Below are positions 39,144-46,842 of a stretch of DNA of 64,000 bases, in pieces. A model generated the notes under the pieces. That model saw only the letters and a list, made by a program, of their open reading frames with translations. It searched no databases and had not been told where the DNA came from. The stretch's first letter is position 1, and the number at the start of each line of letters is the position of its first letter. Source of the stretch: Rhizobium sp. Root1334. GTDB taxonomy: Bacteria; Pseudomonadota; Alphaproteobacteria; Rhizobiales; Rhizobiaceae. The DNA lies in assembly GCF_001426665.1 (NCBI RefSeq), contig NZ_LMEY01000012.1:1-64000 (forward strand), given 5' to 3'. The position numbers and the translations under genes are program-made.

Positions 39144-39848
39144 ATGACGGATCAGAAGGTTGCAATTATCACAGCGGGCGGGTCCGGCATGGGTGCCGTT
39201 TCGGCGCGGCGGCTGGCGGCGGAGGGATATCGCGTCGCGATCCTGTCTTCGTCCGGCAAGGGAGAGGCCCTGGCGCAGGAACTCGGCGGGATCGGTGTCA
39301 CCGGGTCGAACCAGTCGAATGACGACCTGAAGCGGCTGGTGGATGCGGCCTACGGCAAATGGGGCCGTGTGGATGCGCTGGTCAATTCCGCGGGCCACGG
39401 GCCGCGTGCTGCCGTTCTCGATCTGAGTGACGATGACTGGCACAAGGGAATGGACGTCTATTTCCTCAATGTTGTTCGCCCGACCCGGCTGGTGACGCCG
39501 ATTATGCTGGAGCAGAAGTCCGGTAGTATTGTCAATATTTCGACCTACGCGACCTTTGAGCCCGACCCGCTGTTTCCGACATCGGGCGTCTTCCGTTCAG
39601 GGCTGGCAGCCTTCACCAAGCTGTTTGCCGACAAATATGCCGCCGACAATATCCGGATGAACAACGTCCTGCCAGGGTTCATCGACAGCCTGCCTGCGAC
39701 CGAGGAGCGGCGTCTGCGCATTCCAATGGGCCGCTACGGCACGTCCGAGGAGGTGGCCGAACTGGTGGCGCTTCTGGCGACCGACCGCGGCGGTTACATT
39801 ACCGGCCAGAATATCCGCATCGACGGCGGCATTACCCGGTCGGTTTAA
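39144..39848 (+). CDS. Short-chain dehydrogenase/reductase-like protein with altered active site
   Basis: A 234-residue SDR protein with a nucleotide-binding start (VAIITAGGSGMGAVSARRLA) and NSAGHGPRA, the equivalent of NNAG. NISTYATFEPDPLFPTSGVFRSGLAAFTKLFADKYA lies where the catalytic YxxxK is expected; by alignment to AAFTK the Tyr is replaced by Ser and the Lys by Arg. The ending (GGYITGQNIRIDGGITRSV) is typical of classical SDRs. Either the activity is lost or other residues take over. GAGGGAGA lies seven bases before the ATG. Confidence 0.85.
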   Translation: MTDQKVAIITAGGSGMGAVSARRLAAEGYRVAILSSSGKGEALAQELGGIGVTGSNQSNDDLKRLVDAAYGKWGRVDALVNSAGHGPRAAVLDLSDDDWHKGMDVYFLNVVRPTRLVTPIMLEQKSGSIVNISTYATFEPDPLFPTSGVFRSGLAAFTKLFADKYAADNIRMNNVLPGFIDSLPATEERRLRIPMGRYGTSEEVAELVALLATDRGGYITGQNIRIDGGITRSV

Positions 39849-39873
39849 CTTCCTTCAGCCAATGGGCGACGCA

Positions 39874-40140
39874 TCAGTTGATGATGAACTCGCCCTTGAG
39901 CGCCCGCCAGTCCGTCGCCGAGATCAGTTTGCGGTGGACATAGCGTACCGAATGCAGCGGGCCTTCCAGCGTTTCCTGCCAGAATTTGAGAAAATTCTTC
40001 ATTTCCGGAAATTCCGGGGCCAGATCGTAGTGCTGCCAGATGTAGGTCTGCAGAAAAGCCGGGTGATCGGGCATCCGGTAGAGGATCTGGGCCGTGGTCA
40101 GGCCGTAACCCTTGAGCTGCAGTTCCATTTCGTTTGTCAT
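39874..40140 (-). CDS. usg: usg family small protein
   Basis: An 88-residue protein that matches the alphaproteobacterial usg family: MELQLKGYGLTTAQILYRMPDHP near the start and PLHSVRYVHRKLIS in the second half. The family is widespread and of unknown function. Start at 40140 is supported by GAGG six bases upstream; an in-frame ATG at 40152 is less likely. It lies tail-to-tail with the SDR gene, 25 bases away. Confidence 0.85.
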   Translation of the reverse strand: MTNEMELQLKGYGLTTAQILYRMPDHPAFLQTYIWQHYDLAPEFPEMKNFLKFWQETLEGPLHSVRYVHRKLISATDWRALKGEFIIN

Positions 40141-40249
40141 GCCGGACCTCATTTTGCTCAATGATGGTCCTTGCAATTGAAACACAGAGTTGGTTAATCC
40201 GGCATTAACAATGTTTCACGGTCATGCAAAATTTCGTTAGGAAACAAAG

Positions 40250-40283
40250 GTTTGGCAGCATGTCATGACGAGTGCTGCCAAAC
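40250..40283 (-). terminator. Hairpin terminator after the amino-acid ABC permease operon
   Basis: GTTTGGCAGCA (40250-40260) pairs perfectly with TGCTGCCAAAC (40273-40283) around a 12-base loop. On the minus strand it is followed by CTTTGTTTCC, so the T-tract is modest. It lies 21 bases after the permease stop at 40304. Confidence 0.65.
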
Positions 40284-40303
40284 GGACGCCTGGGGACGCC
40301 TGG

Positions 40304-41134
40304 TCACCGCTTCAGGTGGCGGGTCAGGCGCGTTTCGATCCAGGCCCAGAGATTGCGCAGGACTTCGACCATGATCAGGTAGAGCACGGCGGCCCACAGA
40401 TACATCTGGAAATCGTAGGTGCGCGAAAAGGCGCGGCGCGTTTCGCCCATCAGGTCGAAGACGGTAACGATGGCGACGACGGCGGAGCCCTTGATCATCA
40501 GGATGATTTCGTTGCCATAGGGCCGCAGCGCCACGATCATCGCCTGTGGCAGGATGATCTTGAAGAAGGCGACGCGCTTGGGCAGGCCAAGGGCAGACGC
40601 CCCTTCATGCTGGCCACGCGGCACACTCTCGATGGCGCCGCGCAGGATTTCAGCCTGGTAGGCGGCGGTGTTGAGCGTGAAGGTGAAGAGCGCGCAGAAC
40701 CACGCATCCTTGAACAGCGACCACAGGCCGATTGCCTCGAGATAAGGGCGGAAGCTGCCGAGGCCGTAATAGACGAGGAAGAGCTGTGCGATCAGCGGCG
40801 TGCCACGGAAGAAATAGACGTAGCCGTAGGCGATCCAGGACAGCACCTTGTTCTTGGTCATCCGGCCGTAGGCGATCGGCAGAGAAAGAATGCCGCCGAG
40901 CACAACCGAGATAGCAACCAGCGTCAGCGTGACGCGCAGACCGGACAGGAAACTCGGGCCGTATTTGGCGAATTTTTCCGGGCTCCAGGAATCGACGGCG
41001 AATAGGAAAATGCCGACGGACGCTGCCAACCAGACGCCGAGCAGGGCGCGGCCAAGCAGGCGGGAAAGCGTGTAGCGTTTCTGCGCCTCTGGCGGTGGCG
41101 GCAGCGCCGGGAGCATGGTTTCAGCGTGGCTCAT
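40304..41134 (-). CDS. Polar amino-acid ABC transporter permease (HisM/ArtM type)
   Basis: A 276-residue permease with a long cytoplasmic start, a segment FLSGLRVTLTLVAISVVLGG opening the HisM-type domain, and the signature SALGLPKRVAFFKIILPQAM. The family takes up polar amino acids or opines. It overlaps the second permease gene by four bases (ATGA). GGAGG precedes its ATG. The two permeases should pair as a heterodimer. Confidence 0.9.
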   Translation of the reverse strand: MSHAETMLPALPPPPEAQKRYTLSRLLGRALLGVWLAASVGIFLFAVDSWSPEKFAKYGPSFLSGLRVTLTLVAISVVLGGILSLPIAYGRMTKNKVLSWIAYGYVYFFRGTPLIAQLFLVYYGLGSFRPYLEAIGLWSLFKDAWFCALFTFTLNTAAYQAEILRGAIESVPRGQHEGASALGLPKRVAFFKIILPQAMIVALRPYGNEIILMIKGSAVVAIVTVFDLMGETRRAFSRTYDFQMYLWAAVLYLIMVEVLRNLWAWIETRLTRHLKR

Positions 41135-41934
41135 CGGGCGGCCTCCGAACGTTTGGTCCAGCGCTCAAGTGCAGAGAACACCAGTGAGGAAAGCATTGCC
41201 AGAATGAGGAAGAGCAGGCAGGCGATCGAGAAAAATTCGAAGGCATTCTTGGTGACGCGTGCGGCAATACCTGTCTGGCGCAAGATATCCGAAAGGCCGA
41301 TGATCGAGACGAGCGCCGTGTCCTTCAATAGCGCCATCCAGAGATTGCCGAGGCCCGGCAAGGCGATGCGCACGAGCTGCGGCAGGATGATCAAGCGCAT
41401 GGTCTTGCCACGGTGTAAGCCCAAGGCGTCACCGGCTTCATACTGGCCTTGTGGAATGGCCTTAAAGGCGGACAGAAGAACTTCCGAACAATAGGCGGAA
41501 AAGACGAAGCTCAGGGCAATCATGCCGGCAACGAAGGCATTGATCTCGACCGGACCCTCGAATCCGACCGCCGCCATCGCCTGTTGGGCTAAGATCTGCA
41601 GGCCGTAATAGACGATGAAGAGTGTCAAAAGCTCCGGAAGTCCGCGGAAAAGGGTCGTATAGATATTGACCGCAAGCCGCAGCGACTTTTCCTCGGACTG
41701 CTTAGCCACAGCGATGAAGAACCCCAAAAGTAGCCCTATCGGCAAGGTGCAGATCGCCAAGCTGACCGTGATCATGAAGCCTTGGGCGATCTCGTCGCCC
41801 CAACCGGTGTCACCGCAGGCCAAAAGCGTATCTTGTGCGAAAAGCCGGAAGATGCCGATCGGGCCGCAGATCGGATCGATCATGCTGGCAAACCACGAGA
41901 CAATGGAAGAGAGGGCAGCAAAAGCAGCCTGCAT
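41131..41934 (-). CDS. Polar amino-acid ABC transporter permease (HisQ/ArtQ type)
   Basis: A 267-residue permease with GFMITVSLAICTLPIGLLLGFF, LFRGLPELLTLFIVYYGLQ (typical of HisQ-type permeases) and the signature GDALGLHRGKTMRLIILPQ. It is coupled to the downstream permease gene. The binding-protein gene lies 115 bases upstream with a hairpin in between. AGGGGA lies eleven bases before the ATG. Confidence 0.9.
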   Translation of the reverse strand: MQAAFAALSSIVSWFASMIDPICGPIGIFRLFAQDTLLACGDTGWGDEIAQGFMITVSLAICTLPIGLLLGFFIAVAKQSEEKSLRLAVNIYTTLFRGLPELLTLFIVYYGLQILAQQAMAAVGFEGPVEINAFVAGMIALSFVFSAYCSEVLLSAFKAIPQGQYEAGDALGLHRGKTMRLIILPQLVRIALPGLGNLWMALLKDTALVSIIGLSDILRQTGIAARVTKNAFEFFSIACLLFLILAMLSSLVFSALERWTKRSEAAR

Positions 41935-41999
41935 AAGTCTGATTTCCCCTGTACGGCGTTTTTGACGCGCTTATTGTTATGAAGCCTTGTCAGACAAGA

Positions 42000-42026
42000 A
42001 TGGCGGAAGGACCAGCCTTCCGCCAT
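42000..42026 (-). promoter_or_regulatory. Intercistronic hairpin after the binding-protein gene
   Basis: ATGGCGGAAGG (42000-42010) and CCTTCCGCCAT (42016-42026) form a perfect 11-bp stem with a five-base loop. It sits between the binding-protein gene and the permease genes and lacks a T-tract, which fits RNA stabilisation or partial attenuation. Confidence 0.65.
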
Positions 42027-42049
42027 CGTATTTCAGCAACAGGTAAAGA

Positions 42050-42832
42050 TTAATCGCCGTAGACGTCGAAGTCAAAATACTTGTCGGCGACTTCCTTGTA
42101 CTTGCCGTTGGCGCGGATTGCCGCGATGGCTGTGTTGAACTTTTCCTTCAAGGCGGTATCGCCCTTGCGCACAGCAATGCCGGCGCCGATGCCGTTGATT
42201 TCCGGATCGGGCTTCAGAGCCTTCAGAAGCTTGCAGCAGGCGCCGTCGGCGGTCTTCAGCCAGGATGTGAGAACGACGACGTCGTCGATGACGGCATCGA
42301 CGCGGCCGTTGGCGACGTCAAGCTTGTACTCGTCCGGGGTCGGATAGAGCTTCAGTTCCGATTCCTTGAAGAAGGCTTCGGCATAGTTGGAGTGTGTCGT
42401 CGCCGACTGCGCGCCAAGCGACTTGCCAGCGAGGCCTGCTTCGGTCGCTTCGGTGATCGGCGAATCCTTCGGCACGACGATGGCCGGACCCGTGTTGTAA
42501 TACTTGTTGGTGAAATCGACCTTTTCGAGCCGCTCCGGCGTGATCGACATCGATGCGATGATAGCATCGAACTTCTTGGCCACCAGGGCCGGAATCATGC
42601 CGTCCCAATCCTGGGTGACGAAGGTGCAGTCTGCCTTCATCTCAACGCAGAGCGCCTTGGCGATATCGACGTCGAAGCCGGTCAGCGTGCCGTCTGCTTC
42701 GAGATTGTTGAAGGGCGGGTAAGCGCCTTCCGTACCGATGACGATTTTTTCGCCATCGGCCATGGCAGTGCCTGCCATCAGCGCGAAAACGGCAGCCGAA
42801 GCGGCCATGGCGAGACGTCTGGAAATACGCAT
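42050..42832 (-). CDS. Polar amino-acid ABC transporter periplasmic binding protein
   Basis: A 260-residue secreted binding protein (signal peptide ending near TAMAD) of the lysine/arginine/ornithine and opine-binding type. EGAYPPFNNLEADGTLTGFDVDIAKAL is the classic start, DFTNKYYNTGPAIVVP is the hinge-side motif, and CVEMKADCTF contains a likely disulfide pair. Ligand (basic amino acid, octopine or similar) is inferred at family level. AGAGGA lies six bases before the ATG. It leads an operon with two permeases; no ATPase gene is adjacent. Confidence 0.9.
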   Translation of the reverse strand: MRISRRLAMAASAAVFALMAGTAMADGEKIVIGTEGAYPPFNNLEADGTLTGFDVDIAKALCVEMKADCTFVTQDWDGMIPALVAKKFDAIIASMSITPERLEKVDFTNKYYNTGPAIVVPKDSPITEATEAGLAGKSLGAQSATTHSNYAEAFFKESELKLYPTPDEYKLDVANGRVDAVIDDVVVLTSWLKTADGACCKLLKALKPDPEINGIGAGIAVRKGDTALKEKFNTAIAAIRANGKYKEVADKYFDFDVYGD

Positions 42833-43215
42833 AGTGATCCTCTCTGTTGGCTGGCGGCCGGTTTCTTGTTCTTCACGGCCACCCCTGTACCGGCCATTAT
42901 TGTGGCCGGGCTGCGCAGATATTCCTACGCTTTAAATGGAAAAATCAACAGGAAAGCAGAGGCATTTGATGAAAAGTCTGCACATCCTCATGCCTTTACA
43001 CTGGTTGCTTTCGGATGCGGCCTATCTCCGGCGAAGATGAACGTAACATTCATGCTGAGTTAATGCGGGTTTCGCTAATCGTCGTTGTCTGATTTGAGCC
43101 GGTTCGCCTTTTTTTCACCGCTTGGTCTGTCCAAAGAGCGGACATGACTGAAGGACAAGCGGTGTCCCTCCGGCTCAAGACAACGAAAACGGGACCTCTG
43201 AAGGAGGAGACATTT
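42833..43215. other. Divergent intergenic region with a structured leader
   Basis: This 383-base stretch has no gene. It holds the promoters of the amino-acid binding-protein gene and the OmpA-like gene. The right-hand part forms a set of nested inverted repeats, described next. The middle is AT-rich (42940-42990). Confidence 0.6.
43094..43178 (+). promoter_or_regulatory. Nested hairpin in the leader of the OmpA-like gene
   Basis: Three inverted repeats are nested: TTGAGCCGG (43094-43102) with CCGGCTCAA (43170-43178), CACCGCTTG (43116-43124) with CAAGCGGTG (43156-43164), and TGTCC (43128-43132) with GGACA (43140-43144). The structure ends 38 bases before the ATG and 23 bases before the ribosome-binding site. 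It may be a structured 5' leader, or an operator region. Confidence 0.6.
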
Positions 43216-45447
43216 ATGAGCATCCGATCCAAACTTTTCGCGACCGTGGCGTTTCCCATGCTGTCGATATCGATCGCCGTCCAGCCGGCTTTGGCCGATA
43301 GCCTGATGAAGCCGTTCGAAGTCGCGCAGGAAGATAGCGTCGCGCAGGCGGATGGTGGTGAACAGGCACCGGAAGAGATCATCAAGAAGCGCCGTCCGCG
43401 CGGCGAGCAGTCCGAAGAGCAGCCCGCCCAGGAAGAAGAGCAGCAACCGAGCCGCGCCGAGCGCCGCAAGGCGCGCCAGGATGCCGAGCAGCAGCAGGAA
43501 GAGCCGGCACAGGAAGCGCAGCCCGCACAGGAAGAGCAGCCGAGCCGCGCCGAACGCAGGAAGCAGCGGGCCGAACAGCAGCAGCAAGAGGAGCAGGCCC
43601 AGCCGTCCGGTGACGACGAGGCGGCAAAGGCTGCCGAGGAGAAGGCCAAGGCTCGCGCAGAACGTCGCAAGCAGAAGGCTGAACAGCAGCAGCAAGAAGA
43701 GCAGGCCCAACCGTCCGGTGACGACGAGGCGGCAAAGGCTGCCGAGGAGAAGGCCAAGGCTCGCGCCGAACGCCGCAAGCAGAAGGCCGAACAGCAGCAG
43801 CAAGAAGAGCAGGCCCAGCCGTCCGGTGACGACGAGGCTGCAAAGGCTGCCGAGGAGAAGGCCAAGGCTCGCGCAGAGCGCCGTAAGCAGCAGGCTGAAC
43901 AGCAGCAGCAAGAGGAGCAGGCCCAGCCTTCTGGCGACGATGAGGCGGCAAAGGCTGCTGAAGAGAAGGCCAAGGCTCGTGCCGAGCGCCGCAAGCAGCA
44001 GGCTGAACAGCAACAGCAGGAAGAGCAGGCTCAACCGTCCGGCGATGACGAGGCCGCGCAAAAGGCTGCCGAGGAGCGTCGTCGCATCCGTGCCGAAGAG
44101 AAGGCCCGGGCACAGGCCGGCCAGCAGGACGACGGCCAGCCGCCGGTCGCAGAGGATGAATTGCGTCCCGCAATCGATAGTGATGGTGAACCAGCCAAGC
44201 GTCCCGACCGCCGTAAGCCGATCCCGGAAGTGGTCGATACGCGCAGTCAGGAAGAAAAGCAGGAGATTGCCCGCGACCCGTCCAAGAGTGACGAAACGGT
44301 GGTGCTTCCTGTCGATAATGGCGCAGCTGTTCTCGATAGCGACAAGGATGCCGACAACGCAGACAGCAATGCCCGTGAAAAGCGCCGCAAGCAGCGTGAA
44401 CGCGCCCGCGCCGAAGACGACAATGTCGAGGTTCCAAAGAGCGATGCCGAAGCCCAATCGAGCCGCAGGGATCGCCGCCCGAGCCGAGAGGAGCTGGGGG
44501 CTAATCTGCGGGAAGAGGGCCGCCGCGTCGAGCGCGTGCCGGAATTCGGTGTCAACGACCTGATCGATGCGTTCACCGGCAATAACGGCCGGCGCCCGCG
44601 TATCGACGAATCCCGCGACAACCGAACGGTTCTCGATTTCGGTGACCAGATCATCGTTCGCAGCGACGACCGTCCGCGTCTGCGCCGCAACGCCCAGGAA
44701 ACCTATTATGAGGAGCTGTCGCGCGGCCGGTCCCGCGAGACGATCGAACGGCCGAATGGCGTGCGCATCGTGACCATCTACAATCGCTATGGCGACATCC
44801 TGCAGCGGTCGCGAATCGATCAGGACGGCCGCGAATATCTGATGATCTATGCGCCTGAAGCCGACGAGGGGCCGCGCCCGCCAGCCTATGACGTCGGTGA
44901 GGATCTGCCGCCGATGCGTCTGCGCGTGCCTGTTCGTGATTACATCATCGACACGTCGAGCGAGCCTGACCGCGACTATTACGACTTCCTGGCCGAACCG
45001 CCGGTAGAGCGGGTCGAACGGACCTACACGATCGACGAGGTGAAGAACTCGGCCCGTATCCGCGACAAGGTGCGCCGTATCGATCTCGATACCATCACTT
45101 TCGCCACCGGCAGCGCTGAAGTGCCGATGTCGCAGGCCAAAACCCTGCGCAAGGTGGCGGATGCCATGCTGGAAGTGATCGAGAAGGATCCCGGCGAAAC
45201 CTTCTTCATCGAAGGTCATACCGACGCGGTCGGCAGCGACGAGTCCAATCTGGTGCTTTCCGACGAACGCGCCGAATCGGTCGCCTCACTGCTGAGTGAA
45301 GTCTACGACATCCCGGCCGAAAACCTGGTGACCCAGGGTTATGGCGAGCGCTTCCTCAAGGTCCGCACGCAGTCTGCCGAGCAGGAAAACCGCCGCGTGA
45401 CAATCCGCCGCGTGACGCCGCTGGTCCGTCCGGTGGCCCAGAAATAG
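43216..45447 (+). CDS. OmpA-family outer-membrane-associated protein with charged tandem repeats
   Basis: A 743-residue protein with a Sec signal peptide (cleavage near PALA), a highly charged middle part of about 400 residues and a C-terminal OmpA-like domain. That domain contains TITFATGSAEVPMSQA, GHTDAVGSDESNLVLSDERAESV and RRVTIRR, which bind peptidoglycan in the family. The middle contains five near-identical 36-residue repeats (RAERRKQKAEQQQQEEQAQP...), then many RR- and DE-rich segments. The repeats are likely an extended helical, spacer-like region in the periplasm. AAGGAGGAG precedes the ATG by seven bases. Confidence 0.88.
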   Translation: MSIRSKLFATVAFPMLSISIAVQPALADSLMKPFEVAQEDSVAQADGGEQAPEEIIKKRRPRGEQSEEQPAQEEEQQPSRAERRKARQDAEQQQEEPAQEAQPAQEEQPSRAERRKQRAEQQQQEEQAQPSGDDEAAKAAEEKAKARAERRKQKAEQQQQEEQAQPSGDDEAAKAAEEKAKARAERRKQKAEQQQQEEQAQPSGDDEAAKAAEEKAKARAERRKQQAEQQQQEEQAQPSGDDEAAKAAEEKAKARAERRKQQAEQQQQEEQAQPSGDDEAAQKAAEERRRIRAEEKARAQAGQQDDGQPPVAEDELRPAIDSDGEPAKRPDRRKPIPEVVDTRSQEEKQEIARDPSKSDETVVLPVDNGAAVLDSDKDADNADSNAREKRRKQRERARAEDDNVEVPKSDAEAQSSRRDRRPSREELGANLREEGRRVERVPEFGVNDLIDAFTGNNGRRPRIDESRDNRTVLDFGDQIIVRSDDRPRLRRNAQETYYEELSRGRSRETIERPNGVRIVTIYNRYGDILQRSRIDQDGREYLMIYAPEADEGPRPPAYDVGEDLPPMRLRVPVRDYIIDTSSEPDRDYYDFLAEPPVERVERTYTIDEVKNSARIRDKVRRIDLDTITFATGSAEVPMSQAKTLRKVADAMLEVIEKDPGETFFIEGHTDAVGSDESNLVLSDERAESVASLLSEVYDIPAENLVTQGYGERFLKVRTQSAEQENRRVTIRRVTPLVRPVAQK
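43546..44070. repeat. Five tandem 108-bp repeats inside the OmpA-like gene
   Basis: Units start at 43546, 43654, 43762, 43870 and 43978 (the last is slightly shortened). Each encodes 36 residues, starting with RAERRKQ and continuing with AEQQQQEEQAQPSGDDEAAKAAEE. Units differ mainly at one residue (R, K or Q) and at silent sites. Because the period is a multiple of three, gain or loss of units keeps the frame. Confidence 0.92.
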
Positions 45448-45484
45448 CCATAGTCCAGTCTCTCTGATGGAGATGCCGTTGGAG

Positions 45485-45515
45485 ACGGCCCGGTGCGCAA
45501 GCGCCGGGCCGTTTT
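45485..45515 (+). terminator. Rho-independent terminator after the OmpA-like gene
   Basis: ACGGCCCGG (45485-45493) pairs with CCGGGCCGT (45504-45512) around a ten-base loop and is followed by TTT. It starts 38 bases after the stop codon. Confidence 0.85.
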
Positions 45516-45576
45516 GCATGGTCTTCACGTCCCTCCGGTATTGCTGCCGGACTGCCTACAGTATTGTGAGTTTCCG

Positions 45577-46299
45577 ATGAAAACCCTTCTCGCCGCCCTT
45601 CTGATCAGCGTTTCGGCCGGTCATGCTTCTCTCGCCGCGACCCGGCTGGTGGAACCGCAGTTGCGGCTTGAAAGCCAGGAGAAGGGGGCAGCCCCGCGCG
45701 TCGCCCTGACCTTCGATGCCTGCAGCGGCAAGACCGACGAGCGCATCCTGTCCACGCTGGTCGACAATCATATCCCCGCAACCATTTTCGTGACGGCCCG
45801 GTGGGTCAAACGCAATGCCGCGACGATGGCCGTCTTCAAGGCCCATCCGGATCTGTTCGAGATCGAGAATCACGGCGCGATGCATGTTCCCGCTGTCGAT
45901 CGGCCCGTGTCGATCTACGGCATCGCGGCGGCCGGGAGTGCGCAGGCCGTCGAGGCGGAGGTCGCTGGCGGCGCAGCGGCAATCGTGGCGCAGGGATTGC
46001 AGCCGCGTTGGTTTCGCGGCGCTACAGCGAAATACACCCTGTCGTCGATCGGACAGATCCGGCAGATGGGATTTCGTGTTGCCGGCTATTCGGTGAATGG
46101 CGATGGCGGGTCGCTGCTGGGGGCAGGGGCTGCGCAAAAGCGGTTTGCGTCTGCCCGGGATGGGGACGTCCTCATCGCCCATATCAACCAGCCCGCGCAC
46201 GCAGCCGGTTCCGGTGTCGTGAAGGGTATCCTCGACCTCAAGGCCAGGGGCTACACGTTCGTTCGCCTGAATGATGGCAGCGACGAAACCACCAACTGA
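45577..46299 (+). CDS. Secreted polysaccharide deacetylase (NodB-like)
   Basis: A 240-residue secreted protein (signal peptide ending near ASLAA) with a carbohydrate esterase 4 / NodB-homology domain. Motif 1 reads ALTFDACSGKTD, where the usual second Asp is replaced by Ala, a form seen in a rhizobial branch. Motif 2 is NHGAMH, and WFRGATAKYT is motif 3. It should remove acetyl groups from a cell-surface or cell-wall sugar, if active. Its ribosome-binding site is weak. The mobB gene is convergent, nine bases away. Confidence 0.85.
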   Translation: MKTLLAALLISVSAGHASLAATRLVEPQLRLESQEKGAAPRVALTFDACSGKTDERILSTLVDNHIPATIFVTARWVKRNAATMAVFKAHPDLFEIENHGAMHVPAVDRPVSIYGIAAAGSAQAVEAEVAGGAAAIVAQGLQPRWFRGATAKYTLSSIGQIRQMGFRVAGYSVNGDGGSLLGAGAAQKRFASARDGDVLIAHINQPAHAAGSGVVKGILDLKARGYTFVRLNDGSDETTN

Positions 46300-46308
46300 G
46301 TCTGTTCG

Positions 46309-46842
46309 TCAGTTCTGTTTTTTCAGCCCGGTTGTGCGTTCTATGAAATCGGCGATGGCCAGCGTGTCGTTGAGGTTGAAGATGACGAGACTGCTGTCCT
46401 CGACCGGATGATCGGCAGCAATCGCCACGATGTGCGGGTCCGTGGGAGCAAGGGGCTCGCGGTTCTGCGCCTCCAGCCGCCGCGCCTCGATCTTCGGGAT
46501 CGGTTCGCGTTTGTATCCTTCGATCAGTACGAGATCGCACGGTGCGAGGCGGGCAAGGATTTCCGGAAAGCTCGGTTCCGGTGCGCCGCGCAATTCGTGC
46601 ATGATGGCGTAGCGCATGCCGGAGACGATCGTCACCTCGTGAGCACCGGCTTCACGATGGCGAAAACTGTCGGCGCCGACCTTGTCGATGTCGAAATCAT
46701 GGTGGGCGTGCTTGATCGTCGAGACGCGGTAGCCGCGCCGTGTCAGTTCTGTGACCAGCCGGACGGCAAGGCCTGTCTTGCCGGAATTTTTCCAGCCGGC
46801 GATGCCAAAGATTTTCGGGCTAACGGTCTCTGGCGCTGTCAT
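46309..46842 (-). CDS. mobB: Molybdopterin-guanine dinucleotide biosynthesis adaptor MobB
   Basis: A 177-residue GTP-binding protein with Walker A GWKNSGKTGLAV, STIKHAHHDFDIDKVGADSFRHREAGA and LVLIEGYKREPIPKIE, all typical of MobB. It assists MobA in attaching GMP to molybdenum cofactor. The start overlaps the stop of mobA by four bases. The end is nine bases from the deacetylase gene, tail-to-tail. Confidence 0.94.
   Translation of the reverse strand: MTAPETVSPKIFGIAGWKNSGKTGLAVRLVTELTRRGYRVSTIKHAHHDFDIDKVGADSFRHREAGAHEVTIVSGMRYAIMHELRGAPEPSFPEILARLAPCDLVLIEGYKREPIPKIEARRLEAQNREPLAPTDPHIVAIAADHPVEDSSLVIFNLNDTLAIADFIERTTGLKKQN

Noticed and set aside
43546..44070. Repeat array considered as CRISPR
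   Set aside because: The 108-bp units encode protein in frame and have no unique spacers; it is a coding tandem repeat.
43075..45219. Long open frame (714 codons) antisense to the OmpA-like gene, very Leu/Phe-rich
   Set aside because: It mirrors the charged repeats of the sense gene; the Leu runs are the reverse complement of Gln/Glu/Lys codons.
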